From positions 7,708,001 to 7,772,000 of the forward strand of contig JAWQUS010000003.1 in the NCBI GenBank assembly GCA_036365455.1: 64,000 bases of DNA. The letters run 5' to 3'. The position numbers and the translations under genes were made by a program. Of this stretch, positions 1 to 11,353 are shown piece by piece. The stretch's first letter is position 1. The number at the start of each line of letters is the position of its first letter. Below the pieces are notes generated by a model that was not told the DNA's origin, made no database searches, and saw nothing but the letters and a program-made list of their open reading frames with translations. This DNA is from Macrosoma leucophasiata. Taxonomy: Eukaryota; Arthropoda; Insecta; Lepidoptera; Hedylidae.

Positions 1-89
1 TCTACGAAATTGCCAAGTATGATTTTCGGAAAACTATTACATTACAAACCACTTACATGAATTGATATTAGTTTGATAAAGTGACGTTT

Positions 90-740
90 TTCGGGTTCCA
101 TTCTTCATAAGGAAAAACACATATCTATTAAAGTTCACTCGACCGTCTGTCTGTTCGTCTGCCACAGGCAATTTTCTCTGAAAGTACTAAGCCGACTGAG
201 TTTAAATTTGGTACATGCAAGTGTACCAAATTAGTGTCACAAACAAGTAAATATGAACCGAATAAATTAAATATAAAATGATGGTCTCTTGTTGGCCATT
301 AAATAGACCTGTTACTGCATCGTTTTTTCAAATTATATTGAATTGAAAAACGATTAAAAACAAGGTCTCAATTCTAAAGATCTCGAATATTTATTTTTAT
401 AATTTTGTTCTTTTATGTCATGAAGTGGCAAACAACACACATTAATGATAAGTAAATACGGTATCCTACAAAGATCTACATAAAAACCAGAGAATGAAAT
501 AAATCGTTAAAAGATTATGAAACAAAAACCGCGACATTTGGTCGTCCCCCTCATTTACCTTTAAGGCTTAAATTTTGAAAAATAGCGAAATTTGTTCGTT
601 ACCTAAAAGGAAATCGTTTTAACTTGGTTTTTAAAGGAAATTTGGAGTGAGAAATCTCACAAAAATTGAGAGTTTAAACTATTATTGTACAGAACCCTGT
701 ACAAGCAAATCCGACTCACACTTGACCGGCTCTTTATATA
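90..740 (+). repeat. GGTTCCG...CTTGGCCGG lepidopteran repeat, diverged copy
   Basis: It starts GGGTTCCATTC with a GTCTGTCTGTTCGTCTG run. It ends with GAACCCTGTACAAGC, CCGACTCACACTTGACCGG and a T-rich tail. The same order is seen in better copies at 10399, 50115 and 52527. It has no coding capacity. A weak ACTGG retroposon relic seems to sit inside at about 411-505. Confidence 0.75.
411..505 (-). repeat. ACTGG retroposon, 3'-end relic
   Basis: TTATGTCATGAAGTGGCAAAC followed by a weak match to the ACATTGATG...CCAGAG part of the family consensus. Much decayed. Confidence 0.45.
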
Positions 741-937
741 AAAAAGTATATTGAAACTTGAAACGCAATATAAATTTGTCATGTAAATGATTATATTATT
801 TAAATATGTAGTGGAGTACCGCAGTTCGAACGTGGAAAATATAGCTGCAGCACGCAGTGTATCATATTCGCAAGGGGTCTCGCGGAGTTATTATGAAACT
901 TGTACAGTCATGAACAAATTCGTTTATAAAGTATTAT

Positions 938-1113
938 TTTATGTCATGAAAATGGCAAACTCTATGCTTGAGTTCCCATAGATGGCAAGTGAATGTAAAT
1001 ATCTACATAAGACAAGAGATTTTAATGTAAGGCCTAAGTGGTCTGAGGCCTATTCATCTGTACTGGAAATCACAGAGCCGTGCAATAGTTAATACCACCT
1101 GATTGGTACATAA
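938..1113 (-). repeat. ACTGG retroposon, strongly diverged
   Basis: The order of blocks (TTATGTCATG, ATGGCAAAC, GAGGCC, GGAAATCACAGAGCCGT, ACCACCTGATTGG) follows the family on the minus strand, with many substitutions. It is 5'-truncated. Confidence 0.55.
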
Positions 1114-1439
1114 TTGCGCTTAATGGGATCAGAATCAGACATTTATTTTTTTATTTAGATTGACAACCATCTCTTACGAAACGTCTAAAACAAACAAAAT
1201 AAATTTAAAAGATTAACGATTGATATACATGTTAATTTACAAACTAAAAAACAAGAATATACCCTCACTAAATCTTATCTAAATGCTTGTTTAATTCCTA
1301 CTATTCCTACTTAATATTATAAATGTGAAAGTAACTCTGTCTGTCTGTCTGTCTGTTACCTTTTCACGTCCAAATGAGTGAACCGATTTTGATGAAATTT
1401 GGTACAGAGATAGAGTTAAATTGAGAAAGAACATAGGGT

Positions 1440-2850
1440 ACTTTTTGTCTCCTTATATCATCCCCAACCCCTAAAATAGGGGGTGGAAATTTGTATGAAG
1501 CATTCCACAATTTTCAAGTTAGAAAGTTAAAACTCGGTATGTGAACTGTTTATGTTTAACAAACAATACCTACATCATTTTTTTTTAGAAACCTGCCCCA
1601 TTCCTTTTAATGGGGGGGTGAAATTTGAAGGTATTGGGCTTACGGCAGTGTTCACTCTGGAAAGTCAAAAATAGGTATGAGGACTCTTTGTTACTAAAAA
1701 AAACTACATTTGCTTATTATTGAATTATTTTTTTTAGAAATCTGCCCCAATTTTCACCTCCTATTTTAGGGAGTGCCCTAAAATAGGAGGTGAAAATTTG
1801 TATGGAGAATTCCACAATGCTCAAGGTAGAAAATTAAAAATCGGTATGCGAACTCTATGAGCCTAACACACAATAATTACATTTTTTTTTATTTTATCAT
1901 CCCCTTAAAAGAGGGAGGTAAATTTGTATTGGGCTTTCCGCAATGTTCAAGGTGGAGAGCCAAGAATTGGTATGCGGCTTCTTTGCTACTGAAAAAAAAA
2001 TGTTGACTTGATATTTATTTTTTTTTTTAAATCTGCCCCACCCCTATTTTAGGGGGTGGCAATTTGTAGGTAGCCTTCCACAATTTTCAATGTAGAAAGT
2101 TCAAACTCGGTATGCAAACTCTATGAGCTTAACAAACAATAAGTACTTACATATTTTTTTTATTTTATCTACCCCCATCCCCTTAAAATATGGAGTAAAA
2201 TTTAGAAAGCCAACAATTGGTATGCGGCCTCTTTGTTACTAAAAAAACAACGTTTACTTGATATTTAATTTTTTTTGGAAATCTGCCACACTTCTATTTT
2301 AGTGGGTGGCAATTTGTAGGTAGCCTTCCACAATTTTCAATGTAGAAAGTTCAAACTCGGTATGCAAACTCTATGAGCTTAACGAACAATAAGTACTTAC
2401 ATATTTTTTTTATTTTATCTATCCCCATCCCCTTAAAAGAGGGAGTGAAATTTGGAAAGTCAAAATATGGTATGCGGCCTCTTGTTACTAAAAAAAACAA
2501 CGTTAACTTGATATTTAATTTTTTTTTGGAAATCTGCTTCACTCCCTATCATAGGGTTGGCAATTCGTAGAGAGTATTTCACAATTTTCAAGGTAGAAAG
2601 TTGAAACTTGGTATGCGGACTCTTTGAACCTAACAAATAATTTCGTACATTATTATTTTTTGGACATCTGCCCCCATCTCCTTAACAGAGGGAGTAAAAT
2701 TTAGTATTGGACATAAGCCAAAAATTGGTGTTCCGACTCTTCGTTACTAAAGAAAACAACGTAAAAGTTCTTATAATAAATACTTTTTTTGGTAATCTGC
2801 CCCCAACCCTCTAAGAGAGGAGGTGATAGTTTGTACGGGTATTTTGTCGA
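1440..2850 (+). repeat. tandem array, ~130-nt units in ~250-nt pairs
   Basis: The segment ATCTGCCCCA...TTTTAGGGGGTGG...CTTCCACAATTTTCAA...CTCGGTATGC recurs at about 1591, 1740, 2031, 2281, 2532, 2663 and 2795. The copies at 2031 and 2281 are nearly identical over ~250 nt; outer units are more diverged. Units alternate between a CTATTTTAGGGG type and a CCCCTTAAAA type, a higher-order structure. Confidence 0.85.
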
Positions 2851-2861
2851 TTTTTAATGCC

Positions 2862-3147
2862 GTTTTTTATGTCATGCAAGTGGCAAACAAGCATGCAGTT
2901 CACATTGATGTTAAGTGATGACTGCAGCCTATAGACACCCACACAAAGACCAGAGGTCAAAATGCAGATGCGTTACACTTCTGAGGCCTAAGGTGTTATG
3001 CCTCTGTGCCGGCAATTACAGGGCCGTACATTACCACCTGACCGGAACACGATAGTGCTACACAAAACCTACCAACGCTACCATTTAGCGACAAGTATAT
3101 TAGGTAATTCGTTGGTACCTACGCCTGGACTGGAGCTCTACCACCAG
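2862..3147 (-). repeat. ACTGG retroposon, nested in the array element
   Basis: Near-complete minus-strand copy from TTTTTTATGTCATGCAAGTG to CTCTACCACCAG, with a short deletion of the GCGAGCTCCGTC part. It interrupts the tandem array element, so it is younger. Confidence 0.88.
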
Positions 3148-4236
3148 AAAAAATGTTTTTTTTTTAATTTGCCCGAAAATAAGTTTACAGGCTCTTAAGT
3201 TATGTACAAAAATTAGTTGCATCAATTTTTTTTTTTAATCTTCCTCCAAATCCCTAAAAATATGTAATGGAAATTGGTATGGAACTTACCGCAGATTTCA
3301 AGGTCGAATATTAGTGAACAGGCTCTTCGGTCCAAAAAAAAAGATAAAGTAATACCTATAAATAAAACAAATATTGATACTCTTGGCAGAAGATAAAAAG
3401 CAGTGTTACCCATGGCCTTTGATGGATGGGGTCACAAGTTTTTTAAAACGCGCTAACGCTCGCTGTCTTCTTGATCTGCACTTAAGTCGGGGCAGCGGCC
3501 GCGCTACCTATGCTCTGAATTAGACGGTTGATTCTACATTGATTATTTTTTTGCTTTTGATTTTGTAATTGTATACGAAAATGTTATATGAAACTACTGT
3601 TCCTAGAGACTTAAAATTTGGTACAAGGGTTCCTTTCATGATGTATGAGAAAGGATTTTTCGAGATAAATATAAAAGACTACATGACAACAGGTATAAAC
3701 ATTTTGGATTACAATAAAAAATTATTTGTGTAGACGAAATGGACAAATTCTGTACTAAAGGGCGAAAATGAAGTGGTAAATTTTTTTATTAAAAGTTTCT
3801 CATCCCTGAACTAAACATTATAAAAATTAGTATCTCTCATGATTAGGAATTGTGAAAATGATCTGTTTAAGTGAAATGGACAAAATTTCTCCCTAATGCG
3901 GCAAAATGAAGGGGTATTGTTTGTATGGAATTGAGGTTAAAATTTGTGTGGGATTTTTGGTAGTTAGAGAATTGAAAAGTGATGTTTCAGTCTTTCTGTA
4001 AGGAATAAAAAAATAGGTACGAGCTTCAGTATTTTGTCAAAATAACCCCTCAACTTTCAATATAAGGGGTTAAAATTGAATAGAGATTTTTGAAGTTATA
4101 GACGAGATTAAGTACTTTACATATAACTTGATTTGGAAACTTGGAAACTTGATTTGGACATTTGCATGGCATTGTAAAATTTAAATTATTTATAAAACGA
4201 CATCCACCAGGGCGAAGCCGTGGGCAACAGCTAGTA

Positions 4237-5131
4237 TAAAATAAAATAAGCCCCACAAATAAAACGTACCATACGTAATACTTTTAATTTGTTTCATTGA
4301 ATCGTTTTATGATTAATAATTGAACTACGAAAGTTTTAAATAAGTTTCTTTAACAGTTGTGCACGCGATTGCACATTGATGCTTTATATTCGGGAGCCCT
4401 GCAGGGTATTTATCACTGGAAACTTTTAAGGTAAGCATATTTACGCTCTCTGTAAGTTCTCTGTGAAGATGCTACAATAATATTTGTTGAATTTAAAATG
4501 TTGAAACCACTTTAAAGTCCCAAACAACGGAGGCACTTCTGTAAATTAAATTTTGTGAAACTTGAAGTTATCTTTAGAGTCTTTGTGATTAAATGGTTTG
4601 TATCGATTTAGTTAAATTAATTTAAATAATATTATCCTTTTAACATCTGTAACACGGCTAAGTGCAACTGTCCATCCGATTAAGCAATAAAAAATAATTT
4701 CAGAAAAATGTACTATTTATAACCTTTCCAACTCTTGTCAGATATTTTCAAAATATTTTAAATGTTAACTACATATCTAATTTTATTTCGAGTTAATAAT
4801 AACGAGGGATGTAATTTACATCACGAATCGTAAAATGTATAAAATCGATCCTACCAGTTTGGTTCTGCAAAAAGACTTCTTTCAGTAGGTATATATCAAT
4901 TCAAAGATTTTTTCTGCGGATTCATATTTGTCAAAATAAACTTCTTGATACTGTATATGTTTTCATTGTCAAAACAAAACATTGAACAGCCTTACTGATA
5001 ATAATATTTTTGGGGAACCAACATTATTAATAGGGACCATCAAATCATTGTGTTATCACCTGTTAATTTTATGGCTGTTCAAACAAACCGATATCATAGG
5101 AACAGCACTGCCGGATCGCGTCCATAATGCC
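4237..5131. other. AT-rich intron, nothing recognised
   Basis: No ORF, repeat family or RNA gene identified. Confidence 0.5.
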
Positions 5132-5419
5132 TTTACTGGTGGTAGAGCTCCTGTGACGGAGCTCGCGGGCGTAGGCACCACCGCATTACCTAATATACTT
5201 GCCGCTAAATGGTAGTGTTCAGCACTATCGTGTTCCGGTCAGGTTGTAATGTACGGCCCTGTAATTTCCGGCACAGAGGCATAACACCTTAGACCTCAGG
5301 AGTGGTAACGCATCTGCATTTTGACCTTTGTCTAAGTGTGGGTGTTTATAGGCTGCAGTCATCACTTAACATCAATGTGAACTGCATGCTTGTTTGCTAC
5401 TTCCATTACCTAAAAAAAA
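5132..5419 (+). repeat. ACTGG retroposon, full length
   Basis: Starts TTTACTGGTGGTAGAGCTCC and ends CTTGTTTGCTACTTCC with an A-run. One of the best plus-strand copies. No ORF. Confidence 0.92.
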
Positions 5420-5879
5420 GGAATCAAGAAACATACAATACCGTGAGCAAACAAAAACCGTGGAAAGGTACGATCGAAAACCAAAACATAAACGTTATAT
5501 CGGCGATCCTGGCAAACTGCTCTATCAAAATATAACGACTGCGATAAAAACGATGGAAAAGAAAGCAAACGGTACCAACGAATTACCAAAGATCGCACAA
5601 TATCCGCGTGTCCGTCCTTTTCCAACGTAAGCAGTCGTTCTTCTCTCTTTTTCTGGCAGAACTTAGCCGTTTTATAGACGAGACGATAATATTCTGAACG
5701 CTCACGAGATATGAGTGTTTAATATTTTATGATGTCCAGCGTTGAAGGGGGTTCACTTGTTCTTGTCGTGTCAAGCCTTGGTGTACAACTTCCAGTTAAA
5801 TATTTTGAAACTTTACCATGTAACTGTATTGTACTTTCATTGATGTTGATATTGCTTTTGTTGCTACTCTTCAAATATA
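5420..5879. other. unassigned intron stretch
   Basis: Overlapping short ORFs here have no recognisable protein features; no repeat identified. Confidence 0.4.
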
Positions 5880-6966
5880 GGAAAAAGTTTCTTCCCATTT
5901 TTTAAGATAATTCAAAACATATTTAATATAGTTTATTTAAATTTAACTAAAGTATGTATGTACCATTTTGTTCGATAACCTTTTGCCATCTTGTAATATC
6001 GTTGTATAAACATTTTGGGACTTCTCATCAAAATGTGTCCTCTCGTGATGTTAACCTAACATTGCATAAAGAATTCTGAGGAGACCGAAACAGGTGGAAA
6101 TCTGAAGGTGCAAGGTCAGGACTATACGGCGGATGCATTAACACCTCCCAGCCAAACCTTTCTCTCAACTTCTTGCTTTAATCTCATCAGTTGTTCGCAG
6201 TAGAGTTCAGAATCGATAGTCCTGCCTGGTGGTAATAGCTCATAATGAATAATGCCCTTCCAATCCCACCACACACACAACATCACCTTATTGCGAGTTA
6301 ACCCGGGTTTCGCCACAGTCTGTGAAGCCTGACCGGCCTTTGACCACGACCTTTTTCCCACGTTCTTGCGTACGTGATCCACTTTTCATCACCAGTTATC
6401 AGCTTCTTCAAAAATGATTCGGTTTCATTACGTCGTAATAAAGAATCACAAATGAGTACACGGTTCATTAGGTTTCTTTCAGTGAGCTCGTGAGGTACCC
6501 AATATCGAGCTTTTTTTTTGTACCCAGCTTTTTTCAAATGCGCCAAAACTGTTTTGTGATCAATTCTCAGTTCTTCAGCTACGTTGTAACTACTGATATG
6601 TCGATATTTTTCCCCTTTTTCAAAAATGGCATCCATTTTATCCGTAATAGGGCGACCAGAGCGAGGTGCATCTTTGACATCAAAATTTCCGGATTGAAAA
6701 CGCTTAAACCAAATTTGTGCTACTCTCACAGACACTGCACTAGGTCCATAAACATCACAAATTTTTTTCGCGGCTAGCGTTGCATTTTTATCTTTTTTGT
6801 AGTAAAATTTTAAAATGTATCGAATTTCTTCATTAGATTCACTCATCTTGACAGTACGAAAAACAAATGAAAATCACACATTTGCCTAATTTGAATTTGG
6901 AATTATGTTCTTTAAAATTTTAACTTTCAATGATACCAAAACCAGCCAGATACAAATACTACAGCC
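5880..6966 (-). mobile_element. mariner copy B (cecropia-type), 5' end lost
   Basis: On the minus strand it runs from the 5' UTR (about 6966) through the transposase ATG at 6846 to a decayed 3' terminal repeat (GGAAAAAGTTTCTTCCC on +, at 5880). The outer 5' inverted repeat is missing because it is joined to copy A. The left end adjoins TA. Confidence 0.88.
6122..6846 (-). pseudogene. mariner transposase, copy B, broken
   Basis: The reading starts MSESNEEIRYILKFYYKK, with an N-terminal helix-turn-helix (VAQIWFKRFQSGNF), the linker WVPHELTERNL and the first catalytic Asp in ITGDEKW. One base is lost near 6370 relative to copy A, shifting the frame. After VERK (about 6165) a block of ~100 nt is missing, removing the second catalytic Asp (the HHDNARPHT region in copy A), and the frame runs on. 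The family needs a D,D34D triad in ~345 residues, so this copy cannot be active. Confidence 0.9.
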
Positions 6967-8037
6967 AAAGATTTGGCAGTCCTCTCGTGATGTTAACCTA
7001 ACATTGCATAAAGAATTCTGAAGAGACCGAAACAGGTGGAAATCTGAAGGTGCAAGGTCAGGACTATACGGCGGATGCATTAACACCTTCCAGCCAAATT
7101 CTCTTAATTTTTGCTGAGTGGCTATAGTTGTGTGAGGTCTAGCGTTATCATGATGAAACACCACACCCCTTCTGTTGATCAATTCCGGCCGCCTTCTCTC
7201 AACTTCTTGCTTTAATCTCATCAGTTGTTTGCAGTAGAGTTCAGAATCGATAGTCCTGCCTGGTGGTAATAGCTCATAATGAATAATGCCCTTCCAATCC
7301 CACCACACACACAACATCATCTTATTGCGAGTTAACCCGGGTTTCGCCACAGTCTGTGAAGCCTGACCGGGTTTGACCACGACCTTTTTCGCACGTTCTT
7401 GTCGTACGTGATCCACTTTTCATCACCAGTTATCAGCTTCTTCAAAAATGATTCGGTTTCATTACGTCGTAATAAAGAATCACAAATTAGTACACGGTTC
7501 ATTAGGTTTCTTTCAGTGAGCTCGTGAGGTACCCAAATATCGAGCTTTTTTTTGTACCCAGATTTTTTGATCAATTCTCAGTTCTTCAGCTACGTCGTAA
7601 CTACTGATATGTCGATCATGCTCCACTTTTTCAAAAATGGCATCCATTTTATCCGTAATAGAGCGACCAGAGCGAGGTGCATCTTTGACATCAAAATTTC
7701 CGGATTGAAAACGCTTAAACCAAATTTGTGCTACTCTCACAGACACTGCACTAGGTCCATAAACATCGCAAATTTTTTTCGCTGCTTGCGTTGCATTTTT
7801 ACCTTTTTTTGTAGTAAAATTTTAAAATGTATCGAATTTCTTAATTAGATTCACTCATCTTGACAGTACGAAAAACAAATGAAAATCACACATTTGCCTA
7901 ATTTGAATTTGGAATTATGTTCTTTAAATTTTTTACTTTCAATGATACCAAAACCAGCCATATACAAATACTACAGCCAAAGAGATTTTATTACAAGTTC
8001 ATACATACTATAATGCGAAAAGACTTTTTCCCCAACC
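6967..8037 (-). mobile_element. mariner copy A (cecropia-type), 3' end lost
   Basis: The intact 5' terminal region lies at 7990-8037 (on +, ending CTTTTTCCCCAACC next to TA). The coding part ends just after LTSRED, where the sequence jumps into the 5' UTR of copy B at about 6966-6972. The 3' part of the gene and the 3' inverted repeat are missing. Confidence 0.88.
6975..7859 (-). pseudogene. mariner transposase, copy A, broken
   Basis: The ATG at about 7857 is followed by an in-frame stop at the sixth codon. Downstream frames keep VAQIWFKRFQSGNF, ITGDEKW, VFHHDNARPHT and YSPDLAPSDFHLF, so all three catalytic Asp regions are present in pieces. A ~24-nt deletion near 7565 and frameshifts separate them. 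The C-terminus is absent beyond TSRED. Confidence 0.9.
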
Positions 8038-8044
8038 TATTATA

Positions 8045-8212
8045 TGAGCCGTCAAATGGTATTCAGCACTATCGTGTTTCGGTTAGATGGTAATGTATGG
8101 CTCCGTAAGAGCTATCACATAGGCACAACAACTAATATCTGAAGGATAGTGCCTAGTTTATGTGTAAGTGCAGTCATCACTTACCATTCATGTGAACTAA
8201 ATCCTAATATCT
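8045..8212 (+). repeat. ACTGG retroposon, 5'-truncated and diverged
   Basis: AATGGTATTCAGCACTATCG, TGGTAATGTATGGC and GCAGTCATCACTTACCAT follow the consensus order. Confidence 0.65.
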
Positions 8213-9457
8213 ATTCATGCAAAAATACGAACTAGCATGATTTCTAGCCTTCAATCAAGCTTCACAATCTGAGTTGTAATAATTAGTGAAACTATTGACG
8301 GACATACATTTTCCAAACATACTTCTATAGACTAAGCTGTCCACTGCAGTAGATCGTTAAGTTTAAACTATAACCAGCCAAACCAATTTTCAATTCTACC
8401 AGTAATTATCATTGTTCAAGAGTGAGACAATTAAAATACAAATTAGTCCATTAATTGCATATCATAGGTGCATATTATTCCAGTAATAATAAAAATATGT
8501 TCAATACAATATTACATCCTATTAAATATTGTTCACCAGCAAATCGAAAATATAATTACAATTCAGTTTTTGTCACATTTCTACAAACTGTCTTGGCGTA
8601 ACGTCATTAATCTTAAGAAGCTGGCATCGCAGCAAACGACCTCCCGTTAGGGTGCTATAGGCTGGTATTCAGTAATGCTCGTGTATCCAGCACGAGAAAC
8701 AACTAAACACACCCATACAAGCCAATCGGAACCTTCGCCTAATTTATATTAGTATCATTAACGCGTGCACACTCTTCGCCTTCAGACCTTTTTACACGCA
8801 AACAGAAAATAAGGAACCCCGACGAAAAAAAGGTAAGTTCGTAAGATGTATATTTTGTAGAGAAACGTGTCGGTAGTATTGTTAAATATATCGTCCAATC
8901 AGTAGCCGAGGCAGCAAGGAATTAGCGTTTGAAAGTGAACGACGGAACGACGAATCCTGGTCTACCCTTTTATGCGGCGCAGTGTAATAAAAAAAGGAAT
9001 CTTATTTGAATTTGGAAGACGAATTAAAAAAGAAAATGAATTCTGCACTAATTTAAACAGAACGAGCTTCTAGACGATTTTCGGGGATCAGCCAGGATGG
9101 CTTAATTAATGCATTAAAGTTGATAGGGAGATCCTTGCCTTGTACGTCTACGTTGGTATTTATAGTGATCGGCATTTGGCTCCGCAAGTTTTGTAGTTCA
9201 ATTATTTTTGTTTTAAATTCTAAGTAAAATTGAAACATAATGAGTTTGTTAAAACGATCAGTGGTCAAATCGATGTACATTTTTCGGAAATTACTTGAAT
9301 TATAAACAATTTTATAGGCGAATGATATAATTGCGTTTGTGATGCTACAACTGTGAAAAACAAAATCTTAAAGTTCTTACATTTTTAACATAAAAAACTT
9401 GCTGCCCTTTTTCGATTGTATTATTATCGTCTCAACGATTTAAATGGTTTTCAAAAA
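8213..9457. other. intron stretch with one unrecognised 75-codon ORF
   Basis: The only item is a minus-strand ORF at 9280-9053 (MYIDLTTDRFNKLIMFQ start, LIPENRLEARSV end). It has no family I recognise and no splice context that ties it to knot. It may be a relic of a mobile element gene. Confidence 0.3.
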
Positions 9458-9470
9458 CTTCGTAATATAA

Positions 9471-9766
9471 CTGCCTCGGTAGCCTAGTGGTAGCAGGCCA
9501 CTACTACTACGCTGCGGTCCTGGGTTCTCAGAGATAATGGTGTAAAGTCATTTATATCTGGTTCTATTGGGATTATCAATTTTCTGGAAATTTTCCAGTA
9601 CCTCGAAGTTTGGTAATGTGCCCGGAGATGTCAAAAGGGTCGCCACCTGTTAAATGGGCTAAAACGTAACCGGCGAATCGTGGGTGTCTGCATGTATGCG
9701 TGAATGCATGCATTTACCTCTGCCTACCCCTTCGGGGATTACAGGCGTAAAGTTACGTTTTTTTTT
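9471..9766 (+). repeat. tRNA-derived SINE S1, full length
   Basis: The tRNA-like head is TGCCTCGGTAGCCTAGTGG (A-box region), with a damaged B box (GGTCCTGGGTTCTC). The body contains TTTTCCAGTACCTC, GTAACCGGCGAATCG, CCTTCGGGGATTACAGGCG and a T-rich tail. It is flanked by TCGTAATATAAC on both sides, although that motif also belongs to a local minisatellite. Confidence 0.85.
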
Positions 9767-9773
9767 AGTTACG

Positions 9774-9880
9774 TCGTAATATAACGACAGCATCATCTTA
9801 ATACTTTTTGTAATATAACGACAAGATGATTTTAATACTTTTCGTAATATAACGCATCATCTTAATACTTCGTAACAATA
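9774..9880 (+). repeat. ~34-nt minisatellite, about 3 units
   Basis: The unit CGTAATATAACGACAGCATC plus ATCTTAATACTTTT repeats with small changes. A further partial unit lies left of the SINE (ACTTCGTAATATAA), so S1 is inserted in this array. Confidence 0.8.
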
Positions 9881-10398
9881 AATCTAAATTTACAATTTCC
9901 AATATATACATTTCAGTGTAAGACATACTAGTAAGAGAGCGAACAAAATGGACCTATAATTGGAAACGAAGTAGTTCTAAGAGCATTTTATATGTCCCTA
10001 AAAACTAATCACAGATAAGCGTACGACCTCACGTCCTCGCGCCATCGGAAAGGTTAAAGCACTTCGGATTTCATTCGGGAATCCCTTTAACGAATCGTAT
10101 CAGTTGTAATGAAAGCTAATTCTTTCATTAACTTACTGTGACAACAGGAAAAATTGTAAGGCAAACGAAAACAAATGTCGTCTACCATTCACTAGGAAAG
10201 AGCGGGTAGTTGCGAATTAAATGTTTCTAAGTTCTTTTTTTGTTTATTTTGTATAATAAAAAGCTGTTCCGGTGACTGCTTTGGCGGTTTTGTACTATTA
10301 GGTCAATTGGGTTCGAGGCCTATTTCCGGGTTTTTGGAAAATAAGTGATATTAAGCTATGGTTCAAATACATAGAAGAAATATCAGTCACAATCTCGG
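9881..10398. other. unassigned; possible decayed tRNA-like SINE at 10264-10375
   Basis: TTGGGTTCGAGGCC at 10306 resembles a B box, followed by CCGGGTTTTTGGAAAATAAG. Too weak to call firmly. Confidence 0.3.
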
Positions 10399-10910
10399 TT
10401 TTTAGGATTCGGTACCTAAAAGGTAAAAACGGGACCCTGTTACTAAGCCTCCACTGTCTGTCTGTCTGTCTGTCTGTCGCCACGCTGTATCTCATTAACC
10501 GTGATAGCTAGAAAGCTGAAATTATTGCAAACTTATGTAGGAATTTTTGCCGCTATAACAACAAATACTAAAAATAAAAAATGAAATGGTCCCCATACAA
10601 TACGTAAACGTGTTTTTTCGTCTTTTTAACTCAAAATTAAAATAACGGAGGCAGGTAGATTCTTAAAATTTTCACAGAATGTTTTGTTGTATAATACCTT
10701 TTAAAATAAATAATACAATAAAAACAAAAAAGTGAATATTAAAAGGAGGGCTTCCATACAACAAATGTAATTTTTTGGCAATTTTTTTCCCCATGTTAAT
10801 ATATAGGTAGAAACTTGATTGTAACAAACGTGATTTTCTATTATAGAAGATGGTACGGAAACTACGGAACCCTTCGTGCACGAATCCAACTCGCACTTGG
10901 CCGCTTTTTT
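10399..10910 (+). repeat. GGTTCCG...CTTGGCCGG repeat, near complete
   Basis: Starts TTTAGGATTCGGTACC, with five CTGT units, and ends GGAACCCTTCGTGCACGAAT then CTCGCACTTGGCCGC and a T-run. No ORF of note. Confidence 0.82.
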
Positions 10911-11040
10911 ATTTGTAGATGCTAACCAAACTTTCAGCAGCATATTGATTGTGAATGAATACTGCAAACACACGATCGATATTGATATAGGCATCCACAC
11001 AAAACTAAAGACCAGAATGCAGATGCGTTGCTTCTCCTGA
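10911..11040 (-). repeat. ACTGG retroposon relic
   Basis: GCATCCACACAAAACTAAAG, CAGAATGCAGATGCGTTGC and CTCCTGAGA match the middle of the family. Confidence 0.45.
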
Positions 11041-11353
11041 GATTAAATTGTTTTTAAAGAAATTATAGAAAATAAAGTGTATGACACTGTGATAAAGAGT
11101 ACGGAGCCTTTAAAATTTACTCAGCTACAGCTCCCTACACGCTATCCATAAAAATAAATAAATTAAGTACTTACGGGGAAACATACATTCAACTACTAAT
11201 TCTCTCTGAATAGATACCCATATAAAATACATTATACAGAAATAGTACATAGTGTTTCGTATAGTCGAATAGCATGTCTATTAGATGGATAGGTATGTTT
11301 ACGATGAAAATGTGAACTAAGCTAACCTACATAAACCTTAAGCATACGCCATA

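Larger units (their letters stand above)
1300..4236 (+). mobile_element. CTAG-ended Helitron-like element with internal tandem array
   Basis: The left end has TTAATATTATAAATG, then AAGTAACTCTG, GTCTG repeats and TTTGATGAAATTTGGTACAG. The right end is GGGCGAAGCCGTGGGC, then AACAGCTAG|T. The same two ends occur 450 bp apart at 46890-47357. The CTAG-T terminus after a GC hairpin fits non-autonomous lepidopteran Helitrons (established pattern); no Rep/helicase coding is present. The interior holds a ~130-nt/250-nt tandem array and a nested ACTGG retroposon. Helitron identity is inferred; an RTE-type 3' end is the alternative. Confidence 0.6.

Noticed and set aside
787..981. 64-codon ORF and similar short ORFs across the window
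   Set aside because: Low-complexity or repeat-derived frames, no motif or splice support.
5302..5630. Three overlapping ORFs
   Set aside because: Frames through the ACTGG retroposon and its flank on both strands; mutually overlapping with no domain.
6490..7848. Plus-strand ORFs within the mariners
   Set aside because: Antisense shadows of the transposase.
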